64,000 nt of DNA from UBA1161 sp002311745 (lineage in GTDB: Bacteria; Planctomycetota; Phycisphaerae; Tepidisphaerales; Tepidisphaeraceae): positions 1 to 64,000 of the forward strand of contig JBEKAB010000019.1 of NCBI GenBank assembly GCA_050018415.1. Direction: 5' to 3'. The notes below the pieces were generated by a model, which saw nothing but the letters and a program-made list of their open reading frames with translations, was not told the DNA's origin and did no database searches. Positions 16,568-24,648 of this stretch are shown here, piece after piece (position 1 is the stretch's first letter; each line of letters begins with the position of its first letter). The translations under genes were made by a program, and so were the position numbers.

Positions 16568-17224
16568 TCAGTCTCGCGCGTGAGCCGGCTCGTCCTCGAG
16601 CCGGTCTGCCCCAGGCGCGGTTTGCTCGCGGTCGTGCTCTTCCTTCAGGGGAACCAGAATGTCGATCAACTGGCTCAGCACGCGGATTATCGACTGCGTC
16701 GCCTCGATGCGCACGATTCTCTCCGGAGGGTAAAACCCCAGCACGGGACGCGTCTCGCGCTCGTAAATCTCCAGGCGCTGGCGGATCACTTCGTCGCTGG
16801 CATCGTCGAAACGGTTCTCCTTCAATGCCCGGCGGCGCAGTCGCTCCACCATCTTGCTCACGTCGCTGCACACCAGGTGGATCACCTTGACCACGTCGAT
16901 GGCGTCTTCCAGAAGCTCGGCCTGTTTGAGATTGCGAGGGATGCCGTCCAGCACCAGGATTTCGCCGTGGGGGTGGAACTGGTTGATCAGTTCCACCTGC
17001 TTGACGTACTGCTTCCAGAGCTTGATGGTCAACTCGTCGGGGACGAGCTGGCCCTTGCCGGCGTATTCCCAGAAGACGCGGCCCATCTCGCTTTGCAGGT
17101 CCAGCGAGCGGAAGATGTCGCCGGTGGCGCTGTGGTAGAAGCCGGGGATGGAGCCCAGGATTTTGCCCTGCGTTCCCTTGCCGCTGCCGGGGGCGCCGAG
17201 GAGGAGGATGGACTTGTAGCGCAT
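16568..17224 (-). CDS. Nucleoside-monophosphate kinase (adenylate-kinase-like, no zinc LID)
   Basis: A 218-residue P-loop kinase. GAPGSGKGTQ near residue 10, SATGDIFRSL near 35, LVLDGIPRN near 90, and a short LID (RRALKENRFDDASDEVIRQRLEIY) with neither the cysteines nor the full LID domain of the adk at 13200. Asp/Arg positions fit an AMP kinase, but substrate is uncertain. The first ATG (17224) was chosen over an upstream TTG (17230). It starts 28 bases after the stop of the NifA-like regulator, so they form an operon. The C-terminal residues DRLEDEPA are encoded by a CCGG palindrome (16582-16606). Confidence 0.85.
   Translation of the reverse strand: MRYKSILLLGAPGSGKGTQGKILGSIPGFYHSATGDIFRSLDLQSEMGRVFWEYAGKGQLVPDELTIKLWKQYVKQVELINQFHPHGEILVLDGIPRNLKQAELLEDAIDVVKVIHLVCSDVSKMVERLRRRALKENRFDDASDEVIRQRLEIYERETRPVLGFYPPERIVRIEATQSIIRVLSQLIDILVPLKEEHDREQTAPGADRLEDEPAHARD
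16582..16606. repeat. CCGG palindrome inside the 3' end of the NMP kinase gene
   Basis: The core CCGGCTCGTCCTCGAGCCGG at 16585-16604 is the third member of the palindrome family, in the inverted orientation, with CT/AG at the two variable stem positions. It lies between two convergent stop codons and within the coding region of the minus-strand gene. It could act as a bidirectional terminator-like structure. Confidence 0.8.
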
Positions 17225-17252
17225 ACCCAATTCTATCGGCGGAAATCGGCGG

Positions 17253-18887
17253 TCAATCGGTTGTTTCGATGCCCAGGTCTTTGACTTTTTTGTTGAGCGT
17301 GTTGCGATTGATGCCCAGGAAATCAGCCGCCTTGGTTTTCACCCCGCTGCATTTGGCCAGGGCGCGGTCGATCAGGGCGTGTTCGATCTGTTCGATCACC
17401 AGCGAATAAATCTCTCCTTCGCGCAGCTCGTAGTCGCTGATGGCCTGATCGGCCAGGCGGCGCGTGAGGGTTTCGATGGATTCGCTGGACTGGCTGGTCC
17501 GGCGCTGCTGGGCGAACATGCGCACGCTCAAGGGCAGCAGTTCTTCGTGGAAATCCTCATCGGTGCTGAGGACGACGGCGCGTTCGATGGCGTTTTCCAA
17601 TTCGCGCACGTTGCCCGGCCACGGGTAGCGCAAAAACACGTTGAGCATGTCGCGGCTGATGCGCCGCAGCTTGCGCTCGTTTTGAGCGTTGTATTTGTCC
17701 AGGAAAAAGTCGATCAGCCGCGGGATGTCTTCGCGCCGGTTGCGCAGCGGCGGCAGGTAAATGCTGACCACATTGAGCCGGTAAAAAAGGTCCTCGCGGA
17801 AGTTGGACTTGGCCACCGCCTCCTGCAAATCCACGTTGGTGGCGGCGATCACGCGCACGTCCACCTTGAGCGTCTGCGTGTCTCCCACGCGCTCAAATTC
17901 TCTTTCCTGCAACACGCGCAGGAGCTTGACCTGCAATTGCGGCTCGAGGGTGCCGATTTCGTCCAGGAAGATCGTTCCCCCGTCGGCCGCTTCGAATCGC
18001 CCCTGTTTGTCGCGGATGGCGCCGGTGAACGATCCCTTCACGTGGCCGAAGAGCTCGCTTTCCAGAAGCGTCCCGGTCAGCGCCCCGCAGTTGACGCGGA
18101 TGAACGTCTTGTCGCGCCGCGGCGAGTTGTAGTGGATGGCCTTGGCGATCATCTCCTTGCCCGTGCCGGTCTCGCCCGCCAGCAGCACGGTGGCGCGGCT
18201 GTTGGCCACCTGGCCGACGGTGGCGAAGACTTCGTGCATGGCCGGTGAGTCGCCGATGATGTTCTCGAAGCGATAGCGATCGCGCACCTGGGCGCGCAAC
18301 TGCGCGTTTTCCTCCAGCAGTTCTTCCTTCTGCCGCAGGACCATGCGGTTGATCTGGATCGCCTGGGCCAGGAATGCGGAGATGATCTCCAGAAAAGTCA
18401 GATCGCCTTGCAGGGCCTGCTCGGAGATAAACGGCTTATCGACGGACAGTGCCCCGGCGATGCGGCCCTCGATCTTGATCGGCACGCACAGGAAGCTCAC
18501 CGGGGAGCTGGTGTTTTCCGGAGTGAATCGTCCGGTACGGTTGAGGAAGTCCGGCTCGAGGCGAAGATCGGGGATCACTCGGGCCCGACCGGTGGCCACG
18601 ACGTTTCCCGTGATCCCTTCGCCCAGGGCGTACTTGCCGCGATCGATCTCCTCCGCTGTCAACCCGACTGCCGCCTCGGTGCGCAATCGGCCGGTCGATT
18701 CATCCAGCAGAACCAAGGACCCGCGACGCATATCCAGCTTTTCGGAAATGATTTGCATCATCTTTCCGAATGCCCCGCGCAGATCCAACGTGGATGAAAG
18801 GATGCGAGCGACCTCCGTCAGAATGGCCAATTCTTGTTCAGAGGAAGCCGGGCCTGCTTGCGGATTGGGCGGAGGAGTCAGTTCCAT
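17253..18887 (-). CDS. NifA-family sigma-54-dependent activator (GAF-AAA+-Fis)
   Basis: A 544-residue transcriptional activator. A GAF domain (residues 20-195) is followed by the AAA+ domain: Walker A GETGTGKE near 245, the loop-1 motif GSFTGA near 290, Walker B GTIFLDEIG near 312, and the R-finger region. It ends with a Fis-type HTH (KTKAADFLGINRNTLNKKVK). The sigma-54-contacting loop is usually GAFTGA; here the second residue is Ser. Fold and length fit NifA/FhlA-like proteins with a small-molecule-sensing GAF. It leads an operon with the NMP kinase and is divergent from the GGDEF gene. No sigma-54 promoter could be assigned nearby. Confidence 0.93.
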   Translation of the reverse strand: MELTPPPNPQAGPASSEQELAILTEVARILSSTLDLRGAFGKMMQIISEKLDMRRGSLVLLDESTGRLRTEAAVGLTAEEIDRGKYALGEGITGNVVATGRARVIPDLRLEPDFLNRTGRFTPENTSSPVSFLCVPIKIEGRIAGALSVDKPFISEQALQGDLTFLEIISAFLAQAIQINRMVLRQKEELLEENAQLRAQVRDRYRFENIIGDSPAMHEVFATVGQVANSRATVLLAGETGTGKEMIAKAIHYNSPRRDKTFIRVNCGALTGTLLESELFGHVKGSFTGAIRDKQGRFEAADGGTIFLDEIGTLEPQLQVKLLRVLQEREFERVGDTQTLKVDVRVIAATNVDLQEAVAKSNFREDLFYRLNVVSIYLPPLRNRREDIPRLIDFFLDKYNAQNERKLRRISRDMLNVFLRYPWPGNVRELENAIERAVVLSTDEDFHEELLPLSVRMFAQQRRTSQSSESIETLTRRLADQAISDYELREGEIYSLVIEQIEHALIDRALAKCSGVKTKAADFLGINRNTLNKKVKDLGIETTD

Positions 18888-19044
18888 GACGATAAGTTAC
18901 GCAGAAAGCCGATCCGGAGCAAATTTCCGCCCGATAATTGGCCACTGATTCACCAAGGCGTGGGTAATTCAGGGGCACCGGAGTTGTGACGATATCGATA
19001 TTGACGGTCGTGCGGGCTGCGCCGGGACTACAGAGGGCGGGTTT

Positions 19045-20184
19045 ATGTCGGCATACGTGTTGATCGCGGCGGCGAGCGGTTTTCTGGCCGCTGCGGCGGG
19101 GTTGGTTTACATCCTCCATCAGGTCACGTCTCAGCATCGCACCCAGCGCACCCTGGGCGAACGCACCGCCACCGTCAATCGGCTGCTCGACTTCTCGCAG
19201 ACCATCCAGGGCGCCGGCAAAGCCGACCAGATTTTCGCCACGCTCAGCCATTTTCTGCGCACGGAACTGGGGCTGTCGGGCCTGGCCATTTTGAGCAGCG
19301 AAGCGGATGTGTTGCCTGCCCTCGAACTGCGCGCCGTCTGGCCCGAAAACGTCGTGGCCAATGCTTCCCTGGCGGAAATGGACGCCGCCCTGTGCCCCTG
19401 CCTGCGGCAAAACCTCCCGCGGCACTTCAAGCCCGAGGGCTCGCCCGTCCGCTGCGGCATCGACACCTGCCTGAACCTTCCGACCAGCCAAGCGGCCTAC
19501 TGCGTCCCGTTCATCGTCGGCCGAAAGATCCAGGCCGTGGTCCACATGCTCCTGCCGCCCCAAGAGCAATGGACCGAGCAGCGCCGCCAACTCGCCCAGA
19601 CCTACGTCAACAGCGCCCACTCGGCGCTGACCAACCTGCACCTGGTGGCCGAGGCCGAGAAGCAGTCCATGACCGACAGCCTCACCGGCCTGTTCAACCG
19701 CCGGTCGATGGATCAACTCCTGCAGCGTGAAATCGCCATGGCCGAGCGGTACAGCCAGCCCATGTCGCTGGTCATGATCGACCTGGACTATTTCAAGGAG
19801 ATCAACGATACCCACGGGCACGCGGCGGGCGATCACATGCTCAAGGCTTTTGCCGATTGCGTGCGCATCACGTTGCGCAAGACCGACCTGGCGTTTCGCT
19901 ACGGCGGGGATGAATTCGTGATCGCCCTGCCGCAGACGCCGCTGTTCCAAGCCCAGCAGGTCGTGCAAAAGCTCCGCCAGGCGTTTTTGTCCGTTGACTT
20001 CTCCCACGCCATCACGCACCTGGACAAGCACCCGACGCTGAGCATCGGCGTGGCCGAGCGCAGCAAGGCCGCCAACATTATGACTCTGGCCAGCCTTCTG
20101 GGGGCAGCGGACCAGGCCCTGTACAGCGCCAAGAACAGCAATCGGAACTGCATCCGCGTGTTCGAACCCCCGCAAGCAGCGTAG
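19045..20184 (+). CDS. Membrane-anchored GGDEF protein (diguanylate cyclase)
   Basis: A 379-residue protein. One N-terminal membrane segment (YVLIAAASGFLAAAAGLVYI) is followed by a short coiled stretch, a GAF-like domain (residues 45-205, with several cysteines CPCLRQ, CGIDTC) and a GGDEF domain. The catalytic signature YGGDEFVI is intact, and MTDSLTGLFNRR, IDLDYFKEINDTHGHAAGD are typical of active cyclases. The inhibitory RxxD site is not obvious. It should make c-di-GMP, possibly in response to a redox or ligand signal sensed by the GAF-like part. The PilZ protein at 265-645 is a potential effector in the same window. The stop is 12 bases from the stop of the convergent glycosyltransferase gene. 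Confidence 0.93.
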   Translation: MSAYVLIAAASGFLAAAAGLVYILHQVTSQHRTQRTLGERTATVNRLLDFSQTIQGAGKADQIFATLSHFLRTELGLSGLAILSSEADVLPALELRAVWPENVVANASLAEMDAALCPCLRQNLPRHFKPEGSPVRCGIDTCLNLPTSQAAYCVPFIVGRKIQAVVHMLLPPQEQWTEQRRQLAQTYVNSAHSALTNLHLVAEAEKQSMTDSLTGLFNRRSMDQLLQREIAMAERYSQPMSLVMIDLDYFKEINDTHGHAAGDHMLKAFADCVRITLRKTDLAFRYGGDEFVIALPQTPLFQAQQVVQKLRQAFLSVDFSHAITHLDKHPTLSIGVAERSKAANIMTLASLLGAADQALYSAKNSNRNCIRVFEPPQAA

Positions 20185-20196
20185 AAATTCGCCGCG

Positions 20197-22359
20197 CTAC
20201 TCGCCCGCCGCGCACCATCGGCGCCAAATGTCCCGATAGACCGCTTCCATGTTCCGCGCAAATCGCGCGGCATCCATCAGCGGCGAGTTGCTTATGCGCT
20301 GGCGCAAGGTGGCGCGAAGCTCGGCCAAGCGCGTCGCGTCGCCGGTCAAGTTGCGGGCGATGTGGACGAACTGCTCGGGCGCGGCGGCCGCGAGGTCCGG
20401 CAAACCGACCACGTGCAGAAGGCTGAGTCCCGCGCGCCCCGCGGCCGTGACGCCGATCTGAGTGATCACCGGCACCCCCATCCAAAGCGCATCGCATGTC
20501 GTCGTGATCCCGTTGTAGGGAAGCGGGTCCAAGGCAATGTCGATCGAGTCGTACGTCTTCAGGTATGGCTCCCGCCCCAGCCGCTCAACGAATTCCAGCC
20601 GATCCGCACCGATCTCGTGCTCTTTGGCCAAATCCAAAATGCGCTGGCGCTGGCTGGGCGAGATGATCAAGAGCAGAAGGCGCGAATCAGGGACCTCGCG
20701 CAATAGGCGGTACCACAATTCCAGGACCTTGTCGTTCAATTTTCTCGGATGATTCAGCGAGCCGAAACGGATCGGGCCGGGACGGCGAATGGCGGCAAAC
20801 GACAGCTCGCTCAGCGGATCATAGCAGCACCAGCCGCCGGGCAGACGAATCGTCTTTTCCGTGTACCCCGGGTCCGCGCCGGGCGGATCCAGCCACGAAT
20901 CGCTGAGGCGATAATCCATCGTCTCCAGCCCCGTGCCGCCGGGATAGGCCAGCCAAGTCACCTGCACCGGCGCCGGCTTGCGGGCGAAGACCAGGAGCCG
21001 ATTGCTCTCCATGTGCATGGTCAGATCGACCAGGACGTCGATCTTGTCGGAGCGCACCAGTTGGGCAACCTGCTCATCGCTTTGACCGACGATATTTCGC
21101 CAGACGTCGGCGCGATCGCGCAGGCGCTCCGTCATCGCATCGGGGCGGGCGACGTCGCAATAGCCGTAAATCCGGAATTCCGCGTGATGGTGCCGCTGAA
21201 GCAAAGGCATCATGAAAAAACACTCGGCCTGGTATTTGAAATAAGGCGAGACGTACCCGATGCGTAAGGGCCGATCGGGTGAACGATCGTTGTCATGCGG
21301 CCGAATCGAATCGCGCAGCGGCCGGGCGTGCCGATCGTTCCATTGGCGGCTCTCGTGCAAGAGAGCGGCGGCATCGTATGGGAGATGAAAATGAAGGGTG
21401 TACACGCGGTTGCTGTGGATCAGGGCGTCGTCGGGCCGAAGGGACAGGGCACGGTCGTAACTGGCCAGGGCCTTTTCGACCTGTCCAGACTCATTGAACG
21501 CCATCGCCAGGTTGTTGTGAGCATCCACATAATCGGGCCGTAATGCCAAGGCCTTCTCCAAAGCGACGATGGCAGCGTCGGGATCGCCCTTGTGCAGCAA
21601 TCCGGTCCCGAGGTTGTAGAAGCCCTCCGCATAATCCGGCTTGAAGACCAGCGCCTGACGGAAAGCGGCGATCGCCTCCTCGATCTTGTCCTGGCCCAGA
21701 AGCGCGCTGCCCAGGCCGTTGCAGGCGTCGGCATATTGCGGACGCAGAGCCATCGCCTGGCGGAAAGCCGCCGCCGCCTGCGGAAATTGGTCTTGGCGCA
21801 AGAGCGCCAACCCCAGGTTGTGATGCGCTTCGGCGTAATCCGGCTTGAGCGTAAGCGCCCGCCGATAGGCGTCGATCGCCTCCGCCAATCGCCCGAGGTC
21901 CTTCAGGGCATTGCCAAGATTATTGTGGGCCTCGGCGTAACCGGGGTTGCGCGCCAGGGCGTGACGATACTCCGCAATCGCGTCCTCGTAGCGCCCCTTG
22001 GCCCGCAGGGCAATTCCCAGATTGTTGTAAATTCCCGCCTCGCTCGGCCAAGCGGCGACGGCCTGACGATACGCGGCGATCGCCTCATCCGTCCGGCCCA
22101 ACGCCAGGAGGATCACGCCCAAATTGCTGTAAATCCCCGGCTGCCGCGCATCCAGAGAGATCGCCCGCTCGACGAGCTGCAGCGCCTGATCCAACCGTCC
22201 GTTGTGAAACTCAATCATCCCCAGCAAGTGCAAAACGTCGGGAAAGTTCGGATGTTGATCCAGAATCTGCCGGCAAATGGCTTGGGCGGCCGGCCACTGG
22301 CCGCGCTGCTGATGCTGCACCGCCAGATCGAAGGCTTGCTCAATCGACATTTCCGGCAT
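20197..22359 (-). CDS. TPR/SPINDLY-type O-GlcNAc transferase homologue, copy 1
   Basis: A 720-residue protein. About ten TPR units (residues 5-335, e.g. YNNLGIALRAKGRYEDAIAE) are followed by a family 41 glycosyltransferase half: RIGYVSPYFKYQ, PVQVTWLAYPGGTGLETMDY, FGSLNHPRKLND, DPLPYNGITTTCDALWMGVP, and the C-terminal RFARNMEAVYRDIW. The Lys in PRKLND aligns with the UDP-binding lysine of human OGT. The His equivalent to human OGT His558 (FxxH in copies 2-4) is Gln here. The ATG at 22359 overlaps the TAA of the upstream remnant (TAATG), which argues for this start over one at 22374. It is the last gene of the array and probably glycosylates proteins in the cytosol. Confidence 0.85.
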   Translation of the reverse strand: MPEMSIEQAFDLAVQHQQRGQWPAAQAICRQILDQHPNFPDVLHLLGMIEFHNGRLDQALQLVERAISLDARQPGIYSNLGVILLALGRTDEAIAAYRQAVAAWPSEAGIYNNLGIALRAKGRYEDAIAEYRHALARNPGYAEAHNNLGNALKDLGRLAEAIDAYRRALTLKPDYAEAHHNLGLALLRQDQFPQAAAAFRQAMALRPQYADACNGLGSALLGQDKIEEAIAAFRQALVFKPDYAEGFYNLGTGLLHKGDPDAAIVALEKALALRPDYVDAHNNLAMAFNESGQVEKALASYDRALSLRPDDALIHSNRVYTLHFHLPYDAAALLHESRQWNDRHARPLRDSIRPHDNDRSPDRPLRIGYVSPYFKYQAECFFMMPLLQRHHHAEFRIYGYCDVARPDAMTERLRDRADVWRNIVGQSDEQVAQLVRSDKIDVLVDLTMHMESNRLLVFARKPAPVQVTWLAYPGGTGLETMDYRLSDSWLDPPGADPGYTEKTIRLPGGWCCYDPLSELSFAAIRRPGPIRFGSLNHPRKLNDKVLELWYRLLREVPDSRLLLLIISPSQRQRILDLAKEHEIGADRLEFVERLGREPYLKTYDSIDIALDPLPYNGITTTCDALWMGVPVITQIGVTAAGRAGLSLLHVVGLPDLAAAAPEQFVHIARNLTGDATRLAELRATLRQRISNSPLMDAARFARNMEAVYRDIWRRWCAAGE

Positions 22360-22576
22360 TATTGGCGACTCCATCGCGTCCACATCTGGCCGTAGGCCGC
22401 CTCCACGTCCCGGGCAAATTGGGCGGCAGGCGGATCGACTTCTCGGTATAGACGCTTTCATCCATGCCGACCGGATCGAGATACGGATCGGTCAGACGAT
22501 AGTCCATGGCGTCCAAGCCGCCGCCTTGGTGAGCGGCCAGCGCCCCCTCCAGCATTTGTTCAACGGTTGGAGTCAT
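22359..22576 (-). pseudogene. Deletion remnant of a fifth TPR-glycosyltransferase
   Basis: Only 218 bases remain but they contain three pieces of the family in the right order. An N-terminus MTPTVEQMLEGALAAHQGG matches the starts of the intact copies. It is joined directly to the mid-catalytic piece GLDAMDYRLTDPYLDP...EKSIRLP, which in copy 2 lies near residue 465. Then, after a change of frame, comes a C-terminus AQFARDVEAAYGQMWTRWSR followed by TAA. More than 600 residues are missing in two internal deletions. The first junction is at a GGCGGC run, suggesting short-repeat recombination. Start and stop still overlap the flanking genes. Confidence 0.85.
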
Positions 22577-24647
22577 GGCGCGACCTCGTCTGACACCAGC
22601 TTTGCCACATCTGCCGATAGGCGATTTGAATGTTGTGGGCAAACCGCCGGGCATCGGTCAGCGGCGAAGCGAGCATGCGCTGGCGCAGGCCGGAGCGAAT
22701 CTCGCGCAGCCGCGGCAGATCCCCCGCCAATTCCGCCGCAATTCGCACAAAATCCTCCGGACGATGCGCCGCCAGCTCTTGCAGCTTCAGGTTGGATAGC
22801 TGGCTCCAGGTAGCGCGGCCGACGGCGGTCTGCCCGACCAGCGTCACCACAGGCACGCCCATCCACAGGGCGTCGAGGCTGGTGGTATGCCCGTTGTACG
22901 GCAGCGTATCCAGGCCGATGTCGATCTGGCGATAGGCTTGCAGATACTGTTCCCGCGGCAGGCGACCGGTGAAATCCACGCGCGAAGGGTCGATGTGCTC
23001 CAGGACGTGCTGACGCGACGAGCCGGGCGGAGCCAACAGCATCAGCCGTGAACGCGGCACCGCCTCCAACACCCGGGCCCAGAGTTTGAGCATGGGGTCA
23101 CTCACCTTGCAAAAGATGTTCAGGGATGCAAAGGTGACGTGGCCGCTGGCCAATGCCGGCGGCGGCCCGACCTCGAAACCCTGGGCCACTTCCATCACCT
23201 GCGGGTCATAGCACCAGAAACTATCGGCCAGGCGCACGAGCTTCTCGACGTAATGGTCTTCGGTCATGCCCGGGGGATCGAGGTAGGGATCGGTCAGACG
23301 GTAATCCATCGCCTCCAGGCCCGTGCCGCCGGGATATCCGCCGAAGGTCACCTGAACCGGCGCGGGCTTACGCGCAAAAAGGAGCAGACGGTTGTTGGCG
23401 CTGTGGACGGCCAAATCCACCAGGATGTCGATGCCATCCTCCCGGATCATCTGGGCGACAGACTCGTTGCTTTCGTGGGCGATGTCGCGCCAGTGATCGG
23501 CGCAGGCGCGGAACTTTTCGGTCCAGGGGTCTTGGCGGAGCAGGTTGTAGTAGCAGAAGACTTCAAAGGCCGAGTGATCATGCTGACGAAACAACGGCAA
23601 GAGCGTCATTCCCGCGATGTGCAGGCAAAAATCGGGCGAGACGTAGCCGATTTTCAGCCGCCGGTCCGGATCGGGATCGTTGCCATGCGGAGTGATGAAG
23701 CGTTTGAGCGGCTGCGCGTGCCGCTGGTCCCACTCCCGCAACTCTTGCAAAAGGTCGGCCGCGCTGTAGTCCGCAGAGTAATGGAAGAGCAGCACCAGAT
23801 TGCTGTGGACCTGCCAGTAATCCGGCTTGGCGGCCAGGGCGCGGCGGTAAGCCTCGATGGCGTGGTCAAGCTGCCCGATGTTTTTGTGCGCGTTGCCCAG
23901 GTGGCAGTAGGCGTCGGGATGTCCTGGCTGAAGATCCACGGCGCGCTGACAGGCGGCGGTGGCTTGGTCCCACCGGCCCTGTATGAACAGCGCCCGCGCC
24001 ATCTCGGCATAGGCGTCGGCCCAGTCCGGCCGCAGGGTCAGCGCTTGGCGGAACTCGGCGACCGCCTGCTCGATCTGGCCGGAATCGGTCAGGACGCTGG
24101 CCAGATTCTTGTGAATCTCCGCGAGGTCCCCGCGCAGCTCCAGGGCTCGCCGGTACGCCTGCACCGACTGGTCCCACTGCCCCAGCGAGCGCAGCACCAC
24201 GCCCAGGTTGTTGTAAGCCTCGAGGTAATCCGGCTTGACGGCAATGGCCTGCTGCAGCGCCGCCGCCGCCTCCTGGCGCCGGCCCGCTTGCCGCAACGCC
24301 AGACCCAACTGAAGATGGGCCTCCGCAAAATCCGGCTTGAGTTGCACCGCCCTGCGCAGATGATCCATCGCCTCCTCGCACTGGCCCAAGTCCATCAGCA
24401 CCAGAGCCAGGTGGCAATGACAATCCGGCGCCTGCGGGTTCATCGCCAGGGCCCGGCGAAGCAACTGCAGCGCCTCCTGCTTGTCCCCCAGGCCGAAGCG
24501 CAACATGCCCAGCAACTGCGCCACATCGCCATCGTCCGGTTTGGCGGCCAGGATTTGGCGATACAGCGCTTCGGCCTCCTGGAGCTTGCCCGACTGATGC
24601 AGGCTCACGGCCGACTCGAACCATTGCTCGGTGGATGCTTGGGACAT
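22560..24647 (-). CDS. TPR/SPINDLY-type O-GlcNAc transferase homologue, copy 2
   Basis: A 695-residue protein: about nine TPRs (residues 5-320), then the GT41 half with KIGYVSPDFCLH (catalytic-type His present), PVQVTFGGYPGGTGLEAMDY, FASLNIFCKVSD, DTLPYNGHTTSLDALWMG and FAHNIQIAYRQMW. NGHTT is the closest match in the array to the human OGT donor-site sequence NGHTT. ATG 24647 lies one base after the TAG of copy 3 (TAGCATG), implying coupled translation; the open frame further upstream reads through copy 3 out of frame. Its 3' end overlaps the start of the remnant by 17 bases. Confidence 0.88.
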   Translation of the reverse strand: MSQASTEQWFESAVSLHQSGKLQEAEALYRQILAAKPDDGDVAQLLGMLRFGLGDKQEALQLLRRALAMNPQAPDCHCHLALVLMDLGQCEEAMDHLRRAVQLKPDFAEAHLQLGLALRQAGRRQEAAAALQQAIAVKPDYLEAYNNLGVVLRSLGQWDQSVQAYRRALELRGDLAEIHKNLASVLTDSGQIEQAVAEFRQALTLRPDWADAYAEMARALFIQGRWDQATAACQRAVDLQPGHPDAYCHLGNAHKNIGQLDHAIEAYRRALAAKPDYWQVHSNLVLLFHYSADYSAADLLQELREWDQRHAQPLKRFITPHGNDPDPDRRLKIGYVSPDFCLHIAGMTLLPLFRQHDHSAFEVFCYYNLLRQDPWTEKFRACADHWRDIAHESNESVAQMIREDGIDILVDLAVHSANNRLLLFARKPAPVQVTFGGYPGGTGLEAMDYRLTDPYLDPPGMTEDHYVEKLVRLADSFWCYDPQVMEVAQGFEVGPPPALASGHVTFASLNIFCKVSDPMLKLWARVLEAVPRSRLMLLAPPGSSRQHVLEHIDPSRVDFTGRLPREQYLQAYRQIDIGLDTLPYNGHTTSLDALWMGVPVVTLVGQTAVGRATWSQLSNLKLQELAAHRPEDFVRIAAELAGDLPRLREIRSGLRQRMLASPLTDARRFAHNIQIAYRQMWQSWCQTRSRHDSNR

Positions 24648-24648
24648 G

